From the NCBI GenBank assembly GCA_039414355.1, contig JBCDJN010000001.1, forward strand, positions 1 to 64,000: 64,000 nucleotides of DNA, in the 5' to 3' direction. Source of the DNA: JBCCQL01 sp039414355. GTDB taxonomy: Bacteria > Planctomycetota > Planctomycetia > Pirellulales > Lacipirellulaceae. Positions within the stretch are counted from its first letter, which is position 1, and every line of letters begins with the position of its first letter. The translations under genes and the position numbers were made by a program. Positions 53,376 to 61,984 of the stretch are shown here, piece after piece. Below the pieces are notes generated by a model that was not told the origin of the DNA, did not search any database, and was given only the letters and a program-made list of their open reading frames with translations.

Positions 53376-56300
53376 CTAAACCGGAAACGAGCGTGTGAGG
53401 AGCGAAAGCCCCTCATCCTCCGCCTCGTCATTCTCTTCCTCCCCCTGCTCGATGAGCGAGAAGGCCTCATCGGTCACGGCGTTGTATTGACTGACGGTCC
53501 GATCGTCGAGCAGCAAGGCGAGACGATCGTCATAACTGGCGAACCCGTCGGCTTGCGGCTGGACCTCGAACGACGCCGGTTCTTCGGAATCGCCTTCTCC
53601 CACCGCGACGAAGCCCGGTATCGCGGTCGACGCGCCCGCACCAGAAGCGGAACCGAGCCCAACGGTGAACGAGATGTTGTCGAGGTAGAACGCCACGCCC
53701 ACGCCCGTGCCGTTCGGCGGCGCCGCTCCGTTGCCGCCGTCGGCGACTGTCACGTTCGGCTGCACGTTGTTCGTGTTGTTTGGCAGCGTGCCGGTAAGCA
53801 CGATCGACTGCCAACCGGTGCCGGCTTCATCCTCGCCAACAAAGCCACGCGAAGCGGTGTTGACACCGTTGACGTTCAACTGCACGTAGAGGAAGTCGGG
53901 GCTGTCGAGCGTGGTTCCCGGCGGAATGAAGTAGTCCACCCGCAGCTCATAACCGGCGCCACGGTACTCGGCGGGGATCGCGAACTCTCCGGGGGTGATC
54001 CGGCCGTATCGGATGTTCCCGGTGATCGCTACCTGCGCTACCGCCGCCCGCGACGCGTCGCCTGTCACGGCACCGCTAACCGTGTTCACGGAGAGCCCGC
54101 TGTTGACAATGCTGGCCCCGCTCGCCGGGTCGTTGTCCACCCACAGCACGTTGGGGTCGGCCGTGGCGCCCGGGACAAAGTTCACACGGTCCGTCTCTGA
54201 CGCAACGCTGAAGAAGTTCACGTAGAGTTCGTCGCCCACCCGCGTCCACGAGGTCTGGCTGGCGTTGCGGACGGCGGCGAGGCTGCCGACGAACGGCCGA
54301 TTGGAAATCGAGAACGCGGAACCCATGCCGCTGAACTTCACCACGGTCGACCCGTCGCGGGGGCCGTTGACGGCGAAGTACAACACGTCGAAACCGCTGG
54401 AGGCGCTGCTCAACCCACCGGGCAAATCTACGGCGTAGTCGCCGGCGTCCATCTTCACAAGCGCGTTGGTGCCGGCGAACTGCCCCGAGCCGGTGTTGTC
54501 TTGCCCCTGGTCGCCATCGGGCGAAGTCACACGGAAGACCGGGTTCTGGCCCGAAGGCGAACGCAGCCTAAAGACCGCGTACAGGTCGTCTGAGAGGCGG
54601 GTGTTCCAGCCGGGGGCCGTCGGAACGGTGTCGCCCGAGTCGTAGAAGAAGGGGTGGTCGGGCACAACGGTCGTTCCGGGCCCGCCGCCCACGTGCGACG
54701 TAAGCGTGCCGTCCTCGTCGTAGATGATCGACGGCATGTTCGAGCCAACGATATCGAACGACGCGTTTGGATTGGCGTTCTGATTGGAGTATCGGAGGTT
54801 GAACGCCGATCCATCGTCCTCGAACGAAGTGTCCCGCATCACGAAGTGCGTGTGGCGGATGGCCACGTTCTGGGTGCGGAGCATGTGGGCGTTGGGCGCC
54901 GTGAAGCCGGCAAAGTGCGTTCCGTCGTGGGTGTTCGCCCCGTCGTAGAACGTGTGGCCCGTGACGGGCTGACCCGGGTCGCTGTTGCCGCGGCTGTGGC
55001 CGACGTAGAGCGTGTCGCTGATCCGCTGCGTGAACGTGAGGAACGTGCCGGTGAAGTTGTCCGCCATGCGGATCTCTTGAAAGTGACCCGTCCTGCCGCG
55101 GTGGTAGATGCCGGTCGTGTGCTTGTACCCGGTGTAGTGATAAACCAGTGGCTCCACGGACGGCCGGTACGCGTCGCCATCGAAGTTCGCCTTGAGCGGC
55201 GCCCCAATCGGCACTTCCAGGTCGCTGCCGCGGTCGAAGTTCAGGCCAATGGGCGCCGAGTGCGAACTGTTGTATTCAAATCGCCCCAGGTTAACGCGGT
55301 CGGGGCGGACGTTGTTGTACTGCGGATCGTTGGCCGCGGCGCCAATCGCGGAGTCGGGGAAGATGAACCAGAATCCCGTCCCGGCCGAACCGGCGGCCAC
55401 GTTGCCAATGAAGTCGTTGTCGGGGTTTGTGATCCAGTACGCGGCGGAGCTCAAAAACCGCGTCGCGTTCTGCCCCACGTGGTCGTGGGTGTCCACGATG
55501 AATGGGTCGCTGAGATCAATCACGTTGCCGTCACGGCCAACCTGATGGATGCCCAGGGCGATGTTCGCGTAGAACAGGTTCCCGGTCTCCACGGCATCCT
55601 CGATGAAGAAGCCGTGGCCATGGATGTCGTGCAGAACGTTGCCTTCAACTAGCAGGTTGTGCGTCGCGTGAACGGTCACGCCGCGGTTATTCGAGTTGGT
55701 GATGCTTGAGCCACGGAGAACGTCGCCCGTCCGGTCGCCCGCGATGTGCCAGTGGATGGGGTACCGCCCCTGCCTAGCGGTCTGCCCCATGCGATCGAAC
55801 TGCACGCTGTCGATGATCACACTGCCGGCGGACGGCATGATCATGGTGTGGGCGCCGAAACCGTCCGACTGCCCCGCGTTGAAGCGTGCCCGGTCGCCGA
55901 AGGCGTTATCGGTGTCCTCTGCCGCGAGGCCTTGGAACTTCACGTTGCGGCTGAGGATTGCCACCTCCGCCCGCATGTCGACCTCCCAGGTGCGGAAGTC
56001 GGGGCCGGCCGTGGCGCCGAAGTTGTCGCGCCATACCTGGAAGTCGTCGGTCGTAATGCCGTTCACGCCGTCGCCGGAGCCGGCGATCTTGTTCTCGGTG
56101 GCGGCTCCCAGGTTGTCGCGGAGCACGGTGTAGTCGGCCGCGTCCACAACGCCGTCGCTGTTGAAGTCTCCCGGAACGCCGTCGCGGGTGTACCGCTCGA
56201 TCTCCCCGTAGTGTCGATGGGCCAGGGCGGCGTCGAGTGTGATTAGCAGCGTTCCGTCACCGCGGTCGGCGATGGCGGTGATAGTGCGGACCTCTTCGTC

Positions 56301-56987
56301 GCGGTAGTCGGTCGACGAACTCGCGATGACGATCTGGTCGCCGACCTCCCAGTTCACCGAGCCATCGTCGGCATCGATATCGCCGTCGTGGTCGCGGTCG
56401 ATCGCCGACTCAATGACAATCTGATTCGCACCGACGTCGGCCGTCGACGCGAGCCGCGTGAACTCGAGCTTCTCTTCGCCGTAGAACTGCAGGCTGCCGC
56501 CGCCGGCGGCCATCAAGAAGCCATCGTTATTAGTCAGCGTGCCGGCGCCTTCAATCACAAACGTCTGCGTCGGATCGTCGCCGGTGAGTGTGACGATGAA
56601 GTCGTTCTCGTCGTACCGGTCCGCCTCGGAGCCAACTCGGAAGACGCCGCCGCTATTAACGTGAATCCAGTTGGCAGTGAGCGTCTTCGCGGCGCCGCCA
56701 GACTCCTCAACGTCCAGCACGCCGCCTTGAACAACGATCTCCTTGGCAATGTGGTCGTCGCCGGCAAGCGTGACGGTGCGACCCGACGGGATGATCGCCC
56801 GGTCCGTCGCGTCCGGCACACCGGCGCTCCAGGTGGTCGGCTCGTCCCACTCGCCGCTTTGCACCGCCGTGGTGACAGCCAGCAAACGACGCTGCTCCAG
56901 GCTCTCGACCGCCAAGCGACCGCGGCGATTGGCGTGCCGCAACACGCGCCCCGGCCGGCGGCCGCGACGCCATGGGAAGACAGACAT
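53376..56987 (-). CDS. giant secreted G8/parallel beta-helix protein with dockerin-like insertion
   Basis: A 1203-residue protein. The N-terminus is very basic, then has the planctomycete LEPR-type motif VESLEQRRLLA (about 26-36). A G8 domain follows (about 40-280: SGEWDEPTTWSAGVPDATD, RTVTLAGDDHIAKEIVV). Two EF-hand-like halves (GDFNSDGVVDAADYTVLRDN and GITTDDFQVWRDNFGA) interrupt it before MRAEVAILSRNVKFQG. A right-handed beta-helix spans about 370-700 (SITNSNNRGVTVHATHNLLVEG). The C-terminal third is beta-rich with an acidic tail. CEMIP-like G8 proteins bind or cut glycans; activity here is unknown. AGGAGG precedes the ATG at 56987. Confidence 0.82.
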   Translation of the reverse strand: MSVFPWRRGRRPGRVLRHANRRGRLAVESLEQRRLLAVTTAVQSGEWDEPTTWSAGVPDATDRAIIPSGRTVTLAGDDHIAKEIVVQGGVLDVEESGGAAKTLTANWIHVNSGGVFRVGSEADRYDENDFIVTLTGDDPTQTFVIEGAGTLTNNDGFLMAAGGGSLQFYGEEKLEFTRLASTADVGANQIVIESAIDRDHDGDIDADDGSVNWEVGDQIVIASSSTDYRDEEVRTITAIADRGDGTLLITLDAALAHRHYGEIERYTRDGVPGDFNSDGVVDAADYTVLRDNLGAATENKIAGSGDGVNGITTDDFQVWRDNFGATAGPDFRTWEVDMRAEVAILSRNVKFQGLAAEDTDNAFGDRARFNAGQSDGFGAHTMIMPSAGSVIIDSVQFDRMGQTARQGRYPIHWHIAGDRTGDVLRGSSITNSNNRGVTVHATHNLLVEGNVLHDIHGHGFFIEDAVETGNLFYANIALGIHQVGRDGNVIDLSDPFIVDTHDHVGQNATRFLSSAAYWITNPDNDFIGNVAAGSAGTGFWFIFPDSAIGAAANDPQYNNVRPDRVNLGRFEYNSSHSAPIGLNFDRGSDLEVPIGAPLKANFDGDAYRPSVEPLVYHYTGYKHTTGIYHRGRTGHFQEIRMADNFTGTFLTFTQRISDTLYVGHSRGNSDPGQPVTGHTFYDGANTHDGTHFAGFTAPNAHMLRTQNVAIRHTHFVMRDTSFEDDGSAFNLRYSNQNANPNASFDIVGSNMPSIIYDEDGTLTSHVGGGPGTTVVPDHPFFYDSGDTVPTAPGWNTRLSDDLYAVFRLRSPSGQNPVFRVTSPDGDQGQDNTGSGQFAGTNALVKMDAGDYAVDLPGGLSSASSGFDVLYFAVNGPRDGSTVVKFSGMGSAFSISNRPFVGSLAAVRNASQTSWTRVGDELYVNFFSVASETDRVNFVPGATADPNVLWVDNDPASGASIVNSGLSVNTVSGAVTGDASRAAVAQVAITGNIRYGRITPGEFAIPAEYRGAGYELRVDYFIPPGTTLDSPDFLYVQLNVNGVNTASRGFVGEDEAGTGWQSIVLTGTLPNNTNNVQPNVTVADGGNGAAPPNGTGVGVAFYLDNISFTVGLGSASGAGASTAIPGFVAVGEGDSEEPASFEVQPQADGFASYDDRLALLLDDRTVSQYNAVTDEAFSLIEQGEEENDEAEDEGLSLLTRSFPV

Positions 56988-57108
56988 GAACCGATTGCCT
57001 CCTGATCGGGCGAGCTCAGCCACGGTTCCGGCGCGGTTGGCTCAGATGAGGTCGAACAAGCGACGCCGACTCAGGGGACCCGCTACGGCCAAGCCCCTGA
57101 CCGACTTT

Positions 57109-57128
57109 GCCGATTGTATATCATCGGC
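57109..57128. promoter_or_regulatory. 20-bp dyad operator upstream of the G8-aldolase-sulfatase operon
   Basis: The sequence GCCGATTGTATATCATCGGC is symmetric at 16 of 20 positions, with perfect GCCGAT...ATCGGC ends. Its inner GATTGTATATCATC (57112-57125) matches 12 of 14 positions of the locus consensus. It is 122 bp upstream of the G8 start. In the rest of the 57024-57263 gap I see only a weak hairpin (57174-57198) that might end the DUF1501 transcript. Confidence 0.6.
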
Positions 57129-57263
57129 GAATAGACCGGAAGGGAAATCCCGCTCTCACCCGTTATCTGAGGGGGCGGGCAGGGCACCATCCCCCGCCGT
57201 CGCGGGGAGGCGAAAAAGACCGGCGGGACAGGCGTCGGCGACCGGCGAGCCCGCGGTCCCCGC

Positions 57264-58703
57264 CTACGTGAGGAGCTCGTGCAGCACTTCGCCGTGCACG
57301 TCCGTCAGCCGGAAGCGCCGGCCTTGGTACTTGTGGGTGAGCCGCTCGTGGTCGATACCCAGCAGCTGCAGAACGGTCGCGTTGAAGTCGTGCACGTGGA
57401 CCGCGTCTTGCGTGATGTTGTAGCCGAACTCATCGGTCTCGCCATGGCAGACGCCCGGTTTAACGCCGCCGCCCGCCATCCACGTGGTGAAGCAGCGTGG
57501 GTGGTGATCGCGGCCGTAGTTGGTCGCCGTCAACACGCCCTGCGTGTACGAGGTCCGGCCGAACTCGCCGCCCCAGATCACCAGCGTGTCGTCCAGCAGG
57601 CCACGCTGCTTGAGGTCCTTCACCAACGCGGCCGAAGGCTGGTCGGTCTCCTTCGCCTGGCCGCGGATGTCGCGGGGCAGGTTGCCGTGCTGGTCCCAGC
57701 CCTGGTGGTAGAGCTGGATGCACCGCACGTCGCGCTCGGCGAGCCGCCGGGCGAGCAGGCAGTTGGCGGCGAAGTTGCCGGGCTTGCGTGCCGCTTCGCC
57801 GTAGAGCTCGAAGGTCGATTCCGGCTCGTCGCTCAGGTCGGTCACCTCCGGCACGCTGGTCTGCATGCGGAACGCCATCTCGTACTGGGCGATCCGCGAT
57901 TCGATCTCCGGGTCGAGCTCGCTCTCGAACTGCAGTTGGTTGAGCTCGCTTACCGTATCCAGCTGTGCTCGGCGGCGCGATTCGCAAACGCCGTCGGGGT
58001 TCGACAGGTAGAGCACGGGGTCGGCGCCTCCACGCAGGCGGACGCCTTGGTGGCGGGAATCGAGGAATCCGCTGCCCCATAGCCGGGCGTAGAGCGGCTG
58101 ACCGCCCTGTCCCGCCGACGCCAGCACGATGAACGCCGGCAGGTCTTTGTTGGCGGCGCCGAGCCCGTAGGAGAGCCACGCGCCCAGCGACGGGCGGCCG
58201 GCGATCTGGGCGCCCGTCTGAAACATGGTGATCGCCGGGTCGTGGTTGATCGCCTCGGTGTGCATCGACTTGATGAAGCACACGTCGTCCACAATCTCGC
58301 GGTGGTGCGGGAGCAGCTCGCTGAGCCACGCCCCCGACTCGCCGTGCTGAGTGAAATTAAAGTGCGACCCGGCCAGCGGCAGCGACGATTGGTTGACCGA
58401 CATGCCGGTCAGCCGCTGCTCCCCCCGCACGCTGGGTGGCAGTTCGCTGCCGTTGAGCTTGTTGAGCAGCGGCTTGTAGTCGAACAGGTCCTGCTGTGCC
58501 GGCCCACCCGATTGGAACAGGTAGATGATCCGCTTGGCCTTCGCCGGGAAGTGCAGACCGCTCGACGGCGCCGCCGCCCGCGACTGGTCGCCCATCAGCA
58601 TCGCCATGGCCGCGGCCCCAACGCCGGCGGAGCTCTGCCGCAGAAAGTGCCGCCGGTTGACGCCCAGCAGCCGCTGAATCGCCTCGTTGCTGATCGCTTT
58701 CAT
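57264..58703 (-). CDS. DUF1501 protein (second copy)
   Basis: A 479-residue exported protein with a Tat-like leader (NRRHFLRQSSAGVGAAAMAML). It shares the DUF1501 landmarks of the 34.4-kb copy: RIIYLFQSGGPAQQDLFDYKP, SLPLAGSHFNFTQHGESG, IWGGEFGRTSYTQG, GRDHHPRCFTTWMAGGGV and the C-terminal FRLTDVHGEVLHELL. Its ATG overlaps the stop of the PSCyt1/DUF1553 gene as ATGA, so the two are translationally coupled. Function unknown. ATG at 58703 was chosen over an upstream frame that overlaps the preceding gene. Confidence 0.93.
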   Translation of the reverse strand: MKAISNEAIQRLLGVNRRHFLRQSSAGVGAAAMAMLMGDQSRAAAPSSGLHFPAKAKRIIYLFQSGGPAQQDLFDYKPLLNKLNGSELPPSVRGEQRLTGMSVNQSSLPLAGSHFNFTQHGESGAWLSELLPHHREIVDDVCFIKSMHTEAINHDPAITMFQTGAQIAGRPSLGAWLSYGLGAANKDLPAFIVLASAGQGGQPLYARLWGSGFLDSRHQGVRLRGGADPVLYLSNPDGVCESRRRAQLDTVSELNQLQFESELDPEIESRIAQYEMAFRMQTSVPEVTDLSDEPESTFELYGEAARKPGNFAANCLLARRLAERDVRCIQLYHQGWDQHGNLPRDIRGQAKETDQPSAALVKDLKQRGLLDDTLVIWGGEFGRTSYTQGVLTATNYGRDHHPRCFTTWMAGGGVKPGVCHGETDEFGYNITQDAVHVHDFNATVLQLLGIDHERLTHKYQGRRFRLTDVHGEVLHELLT

Positions 58704-61700
58704 CGCTTCCACACCGTCGCATCGAGATTGAGGATGGCCTGGCAAACAACCGTCATCGCCGCGAGCTCGGATGGATCAAGCTGGGCCGCCACGGGGCGAT
58801 CGCCCACGCTCGTGAGGCGCTGGGCGGCTTGCTGGTCGCTTGCATAGTGTTCCCGTTCGGCTTGCAGCAAACGAAGCAACACCCCGGCTTCCAAGTCGGT
58901 CGGCTCACGACCGGTGAGCAACAAGAACGCCCACGCGATGCGATCCTCGTCGCTCTGTTTGCGGAGCATCGATCGCTCGGCCAACACGCGGGCGGCTTCA
59001 ACAAACTGCGGATCGTTCAGCAGCACCAGCGCCTGGAGCGGCGTATTGGTTCGCGGCCGGTTCACCGAGCAGACCTCGCGTGTCTGGGCGTCGAAGACAA
59101 GCATGTTCGGCAGCGGCGCCGTGCGCTTCCAGACGGAGTAGAGCGAGCGGCGGTAAAGGTCGACGCCCACCGACTGCTGGTACGACGGCGACATGATGTT
59201 TGACTCTTTCCATAAGTCGCCGCCCGGCTGATAAGGCGAAACTGGGGGCCCGCCGCGTTCGCTGTTGAGCAGGCCCGACGCGGTGAGGGCCAAATCGCGG
59301 ATCTGCTCGGCCGCCAACCGGTAAGCCGGGCCACGGCCGAGCCAGCGGTTCTCAGGATCGGCCTCGGCGAGCTCGGGCGACGGCCGCGATTCTTGCCGAT
59401 AAGTGGCGGACAAGACGATCTGCCGGCAGAGGCGTTTGACGTCCCAACCATGAGCGACAAAGTCTCGCGCAAGCCAATCCAGCAACGCGGGGTGCGAAGG
59501 CAGCTCGCCCTGCAGGCCGAAGTTCTCCGGCGTCCTCACCAACCCGGCGCCGAAGAAGTTGGCCCACAAGCGATTCACAATCACGCGGGCGGTGAGCGGG
59601 TGGTCGTCCGCGGTCACCCAATCCGCTAGCGCCAGCCGGTCGCGTCGCTCGCTTTCGGCGAGCGGCGGGCCGATCTCGCTCAGCGTCGCGCGCGCGACCA
59701 GCGTATCCGGCCCCGTCTCGGCGTCGTAGGCGCCGCGTGCCAGGACGTGCGTTTCCCGTGGCTCGGCCGTCTCTTTCATGACCGGGATCTCTTGCATCGC
59801 CTCCTCGGCCATCACCATTGCCTTGCGAGCCGCGGTCAGTCGCTCCCTCGCCGCGCGGGCGTCCTCATCAACCGCCGATACCAAGTACTCCGGCGTCTGC
59901 CGGATTGGCGAACCGGTGGCGAGGTGGCGGAGCTCGATCCGCGTGAGATCGCGTGAGTAGATCCTTAGATCGTCGACCAAGCCGTTCGCGAAGCCACGGG
60001 ACCGAAACCGCTGACCGAGGACGAACTTGCCCCCGTGGTCAACTTCAACGTTGGCGCTCTTCTTGAGGCAATCCCGGAGGACGGTGGTTGCGAGCGGCTC
60101 GCCATCGAGGTACAGCCGCAACCCCGCCGCGGATGAAGACCCGTCGTACGTAGCGGCGACTTGGTGCCAGCGGTCAACGGGGATTGGCTCAACCGTCCGC
60201 ACGCCGATCGCGTTTCCGGGCCAGACCCGGTACAGCCGCGACTCTAGGTGGCCATCCACGATCGTCAGGTCCCAACCGTTGTAGCCGCAGTCGGTGCCGC
60301 GTGTGTGATGGGCGACGACCGCCCGGTGCGGCGCCCGCTGGGTCTCGCGGAGCGTGACCACTACCGAGAACGGGGTCCAGCGGTCAAACGGCTCTACACC
60401 CTCGAGCGTGACTCCCCGCTCCCCGTCGAGGCTGAGCGCGCGGCGGTCCGGCGGCGGGTCGGTTGCGCCGTCAGCCGCGAGACCGGCGCTCAGCCGTGGC
60501 GAAGGGGCGTCGGCCGGCACGCGCGGTGGGTCCTTGGTCCAGGCGCGGTCGCCTTCGGACGGATGGTAGACACTCTTGAAGTCGTCGTTGAATGGGGCGT
60601 CGAAGCCGAGCGCCACCAACAAGTCGGGAATCGAGTCGTCGGCGACGCGGAGCGAGACTTGATGGCTCCTCTGCCGCGCCAAGCTGGCGGCCTGGCGGTA
60701 GGCGGCCTCCGCCTCGGCGACGGCTTGCTTGGCTTCGGCGAGCGCCTGCGCCTGCTGCTTCGTCGGCAGCAGCAGCGATGGGGCGGGGACCTTTGCGGTG
60801 CGGTCGTAGACGCCGCTCTCGTCGATGGAATTGAAGAACGCGGAGAGGGCGTAGTAGTCCCGCATCGGGATGGGGTCGTACTTGTGGTCATGGCACCGGC
60901 AGCACTCGAGCGTCAGCCCCAGCACGGCCGAGCCGAACGTGTGCACGCGGTCGGCGACGTTCTCCAGCCGCCACTCTTCGAAGACCGCCCCGCCCTCGTT
61001 GTTGAGACGGTGCAGCCGATTGAAGGCGGTCGCCAGCCGCTGGTCGCGGGTGGGCTTCTCCAGCAGGTCGCCGGCCAACTGCCAGGTGAGGAACTTGTCG
61101 TATGGCAGGTTGTCATTGAAGGCCTGCACCACCCAGTCGCGGTACGGCCACTGCGTGTTCAGCTTGTCGGACTGGTAGCCGTACGAGTCGGCGTACCGGG
61201 CCGCGTCGAGCCAAGCCACGGCCATGTGTTCGCCGTAGGCGGGCGAAGCGAGCAGTTCGTCCAGCGTCTCGGCGTACGCTTCTTCAGGCGACTCGGCGGA
61301 CACGATTCTCTCGAGGAACTCTACAACCTGGGTCGGCGTCGGCGGCAGCCCCGTCAGGTCGAACGTGACGCGACGCAGCCAACGCCGCGGCGCCGCCTCG
61401 CCGGCCGGCGAGTAGCCCCTCTCGGCCAGGCCACGCCAGACGAAGCGATCGATCGCCGAACGCGACCAGGAGTCTTCGTCGTCAACCGGTGGATTGATCG
61501 ATGGCGGCAGTGGCTCAAACGCCCAGTGGTTCTCGTAGTTGCCGCCCTGCTCAACCCACTCGGCAAGCACGCGTCGCTCGTCATCGGTCAACGCCAGCTT
61601 CGCCTCGGGGGGCGGCATCTGGTCGTCGGGGTCGTCGCTCTGAATGCGGCGGAGCAGCTCGCCGGAATCGATCGCGTCCCGGCCCTCAATCGGGTCATCG

Positions 61701-61894
61701 AGCCGCAGCCCGGCGGCCCGATTCTCCTCGTCGGGCCCGTGGCAGAAGTAGCACTTGTCCGAGAGGATCGGCCGGACGTCGCGGCCGAACCGCAGGGCCT
61801 CCTCCGCCATCCCTCGGCTGCCGACCGCAGTCACCAGGAGACTCAACGCTAACGCAATGAGCAACGCCGGCCGACCAGCATTCATTCGAGCCAT
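58700..61894 (-). CDS. PSCyt1-DUF1549-LamG-DUF1553 protein (second copy)
   Basis: A 1064-residue exported protein (signal ALLIALALSLLVTAVGSRGMA). The first heme motif is Cys48-Cys51-His52 (DKCYFCHGPDEENRAAG); the second, CCRCHDHKYDPI, is at the end of DUF1549. A LamG-like domain lies about 490-680 (GWDLTIVDGHLESRL, VDDLRIYSRDLTRIEL). DUF1553 is C-terminal (HPLTARVIVNRLWANFFG). The layout is the same as in the protein at 31188-34403. It follows the GH86-like gene by 90 bp and overlaps the DUF1501 gene, so again the pair accompanies an agarase. ATG at 61885 is an alternative start. Confidence 0.93.
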   Translation of the reverse strand: MARMNAGRPALLIALALSLLVTAVGSRGMAEEALRFGRDVRPILSDKCYFCHGPDEENRAAGLRLDDPIEGRDAIDSGELLRRIQSDDPDDQMPPPEAKLALTDDERRVLAEWVEQGGNYENHWAFEPLPPSINPPVDDEDSWSRSAIDRFVWRGLAERGYSPAGEAAPRRWLRRVTFDLTGLPPTPTQVVEFLERIVSAESPEEAYAETLDELLASPAYGEHMAVAWLDAARYADSYGYQSDKLNTQWPYRDWVVQAFNDNLPYDKFLTWQLAGDLLEKPTRDQRLATAFNRLHRLNNEGGAVFEEWRLENVADRVHTFGSAVLGLTLECCRCHDHKYDPIPMRDYYALSAFFNSIDESGVYDRTAKVPAPSLLLPTKQQAQALAEAKQAVAEAEAAYRQAASLARQRSHQVSLRVADDSIPDLLVALGFDAPFNDDFKSVYHPSEGDRAWTKDPPRVPADAPSPRLSAGLAADGATDPPPDRRALSLDGERGVTLEGVEPFDRWTPFSVVVTLRETQRAPHRAVVAHHTRGTDCGYNGWDLTIVDGHLESRLYRVWPGNAIGVRTVEPIPVDRWHQVAATYDGSSSAAGLRLYLDGEPLATTVLRDCLKKSANVEVDHGGKFVLGQRFRSRGFANGLVDDLRIYSRDLTRIELRHLATGSPIRQTPEYLVSAVDEDARAARERLTAARKAMVMAEEAMQEIPVMKETAEPRETHVLARGAYDAETGPDTLVARATLSEIGPPLAESERRDRLALADWVTADDHPLTARVIVNRLWANFFGAGLVRTPENFGLQGELPSHPALLDWLARDFVAHGWDVKRLCRQIVLSATYRQESRPSPELAEADPENRWLGRGPAYRLAAEQIRDLALTASGLLNSERGGPPVSPYQPGGDLWKESNIMSPSYQQSVGVDLYRRSLYSVWKRTAPLPNMLVFDAQTREVCSVNRPRTNTPLQALVLLNDPQFVEAARVLAERSMLRKQSDEDRIAWAFLLLTGREPTDLEAGVLLRLLQAEREHYASDQQAAQRLTSVGDRPVAAQLDPSELAAMTVVCQAILNLDATVWKR

Positions 61895-61984
61895 ACTCGC
61901 ACTCACGCAATCTAGTCGTGTGACCAATCAGACCGAAGGCACGGCCGCACCCGCGATTGACAACAGCAACGATCGATCCGTCGA

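Noticed and set aside
57174..57198. GGCGGG...CCCGCC hairpin downstream of the second DUF1501 gene
   Set aside because: A 6-bp GC stem is common by chance in this DNA and no T-tract follows on the minus strand.
60248..61852. A 534-codon open frame on the plus strand opposite the second PSCyt1/DUF1553 gene
   Set aside because: The minus-strand protein has heme, DUF1549, LamG and DUF1553 motifs. The plus-strand frame is composition-biased (R, V, G, A) without any family motif, a usual shadow in GC-rich DNA.
61955..61967. GATTGACAACAGC, resembling the locus operator
   Set aside because: It matches only about 8 of 14 consensus positions and lacks dyad symmetry.
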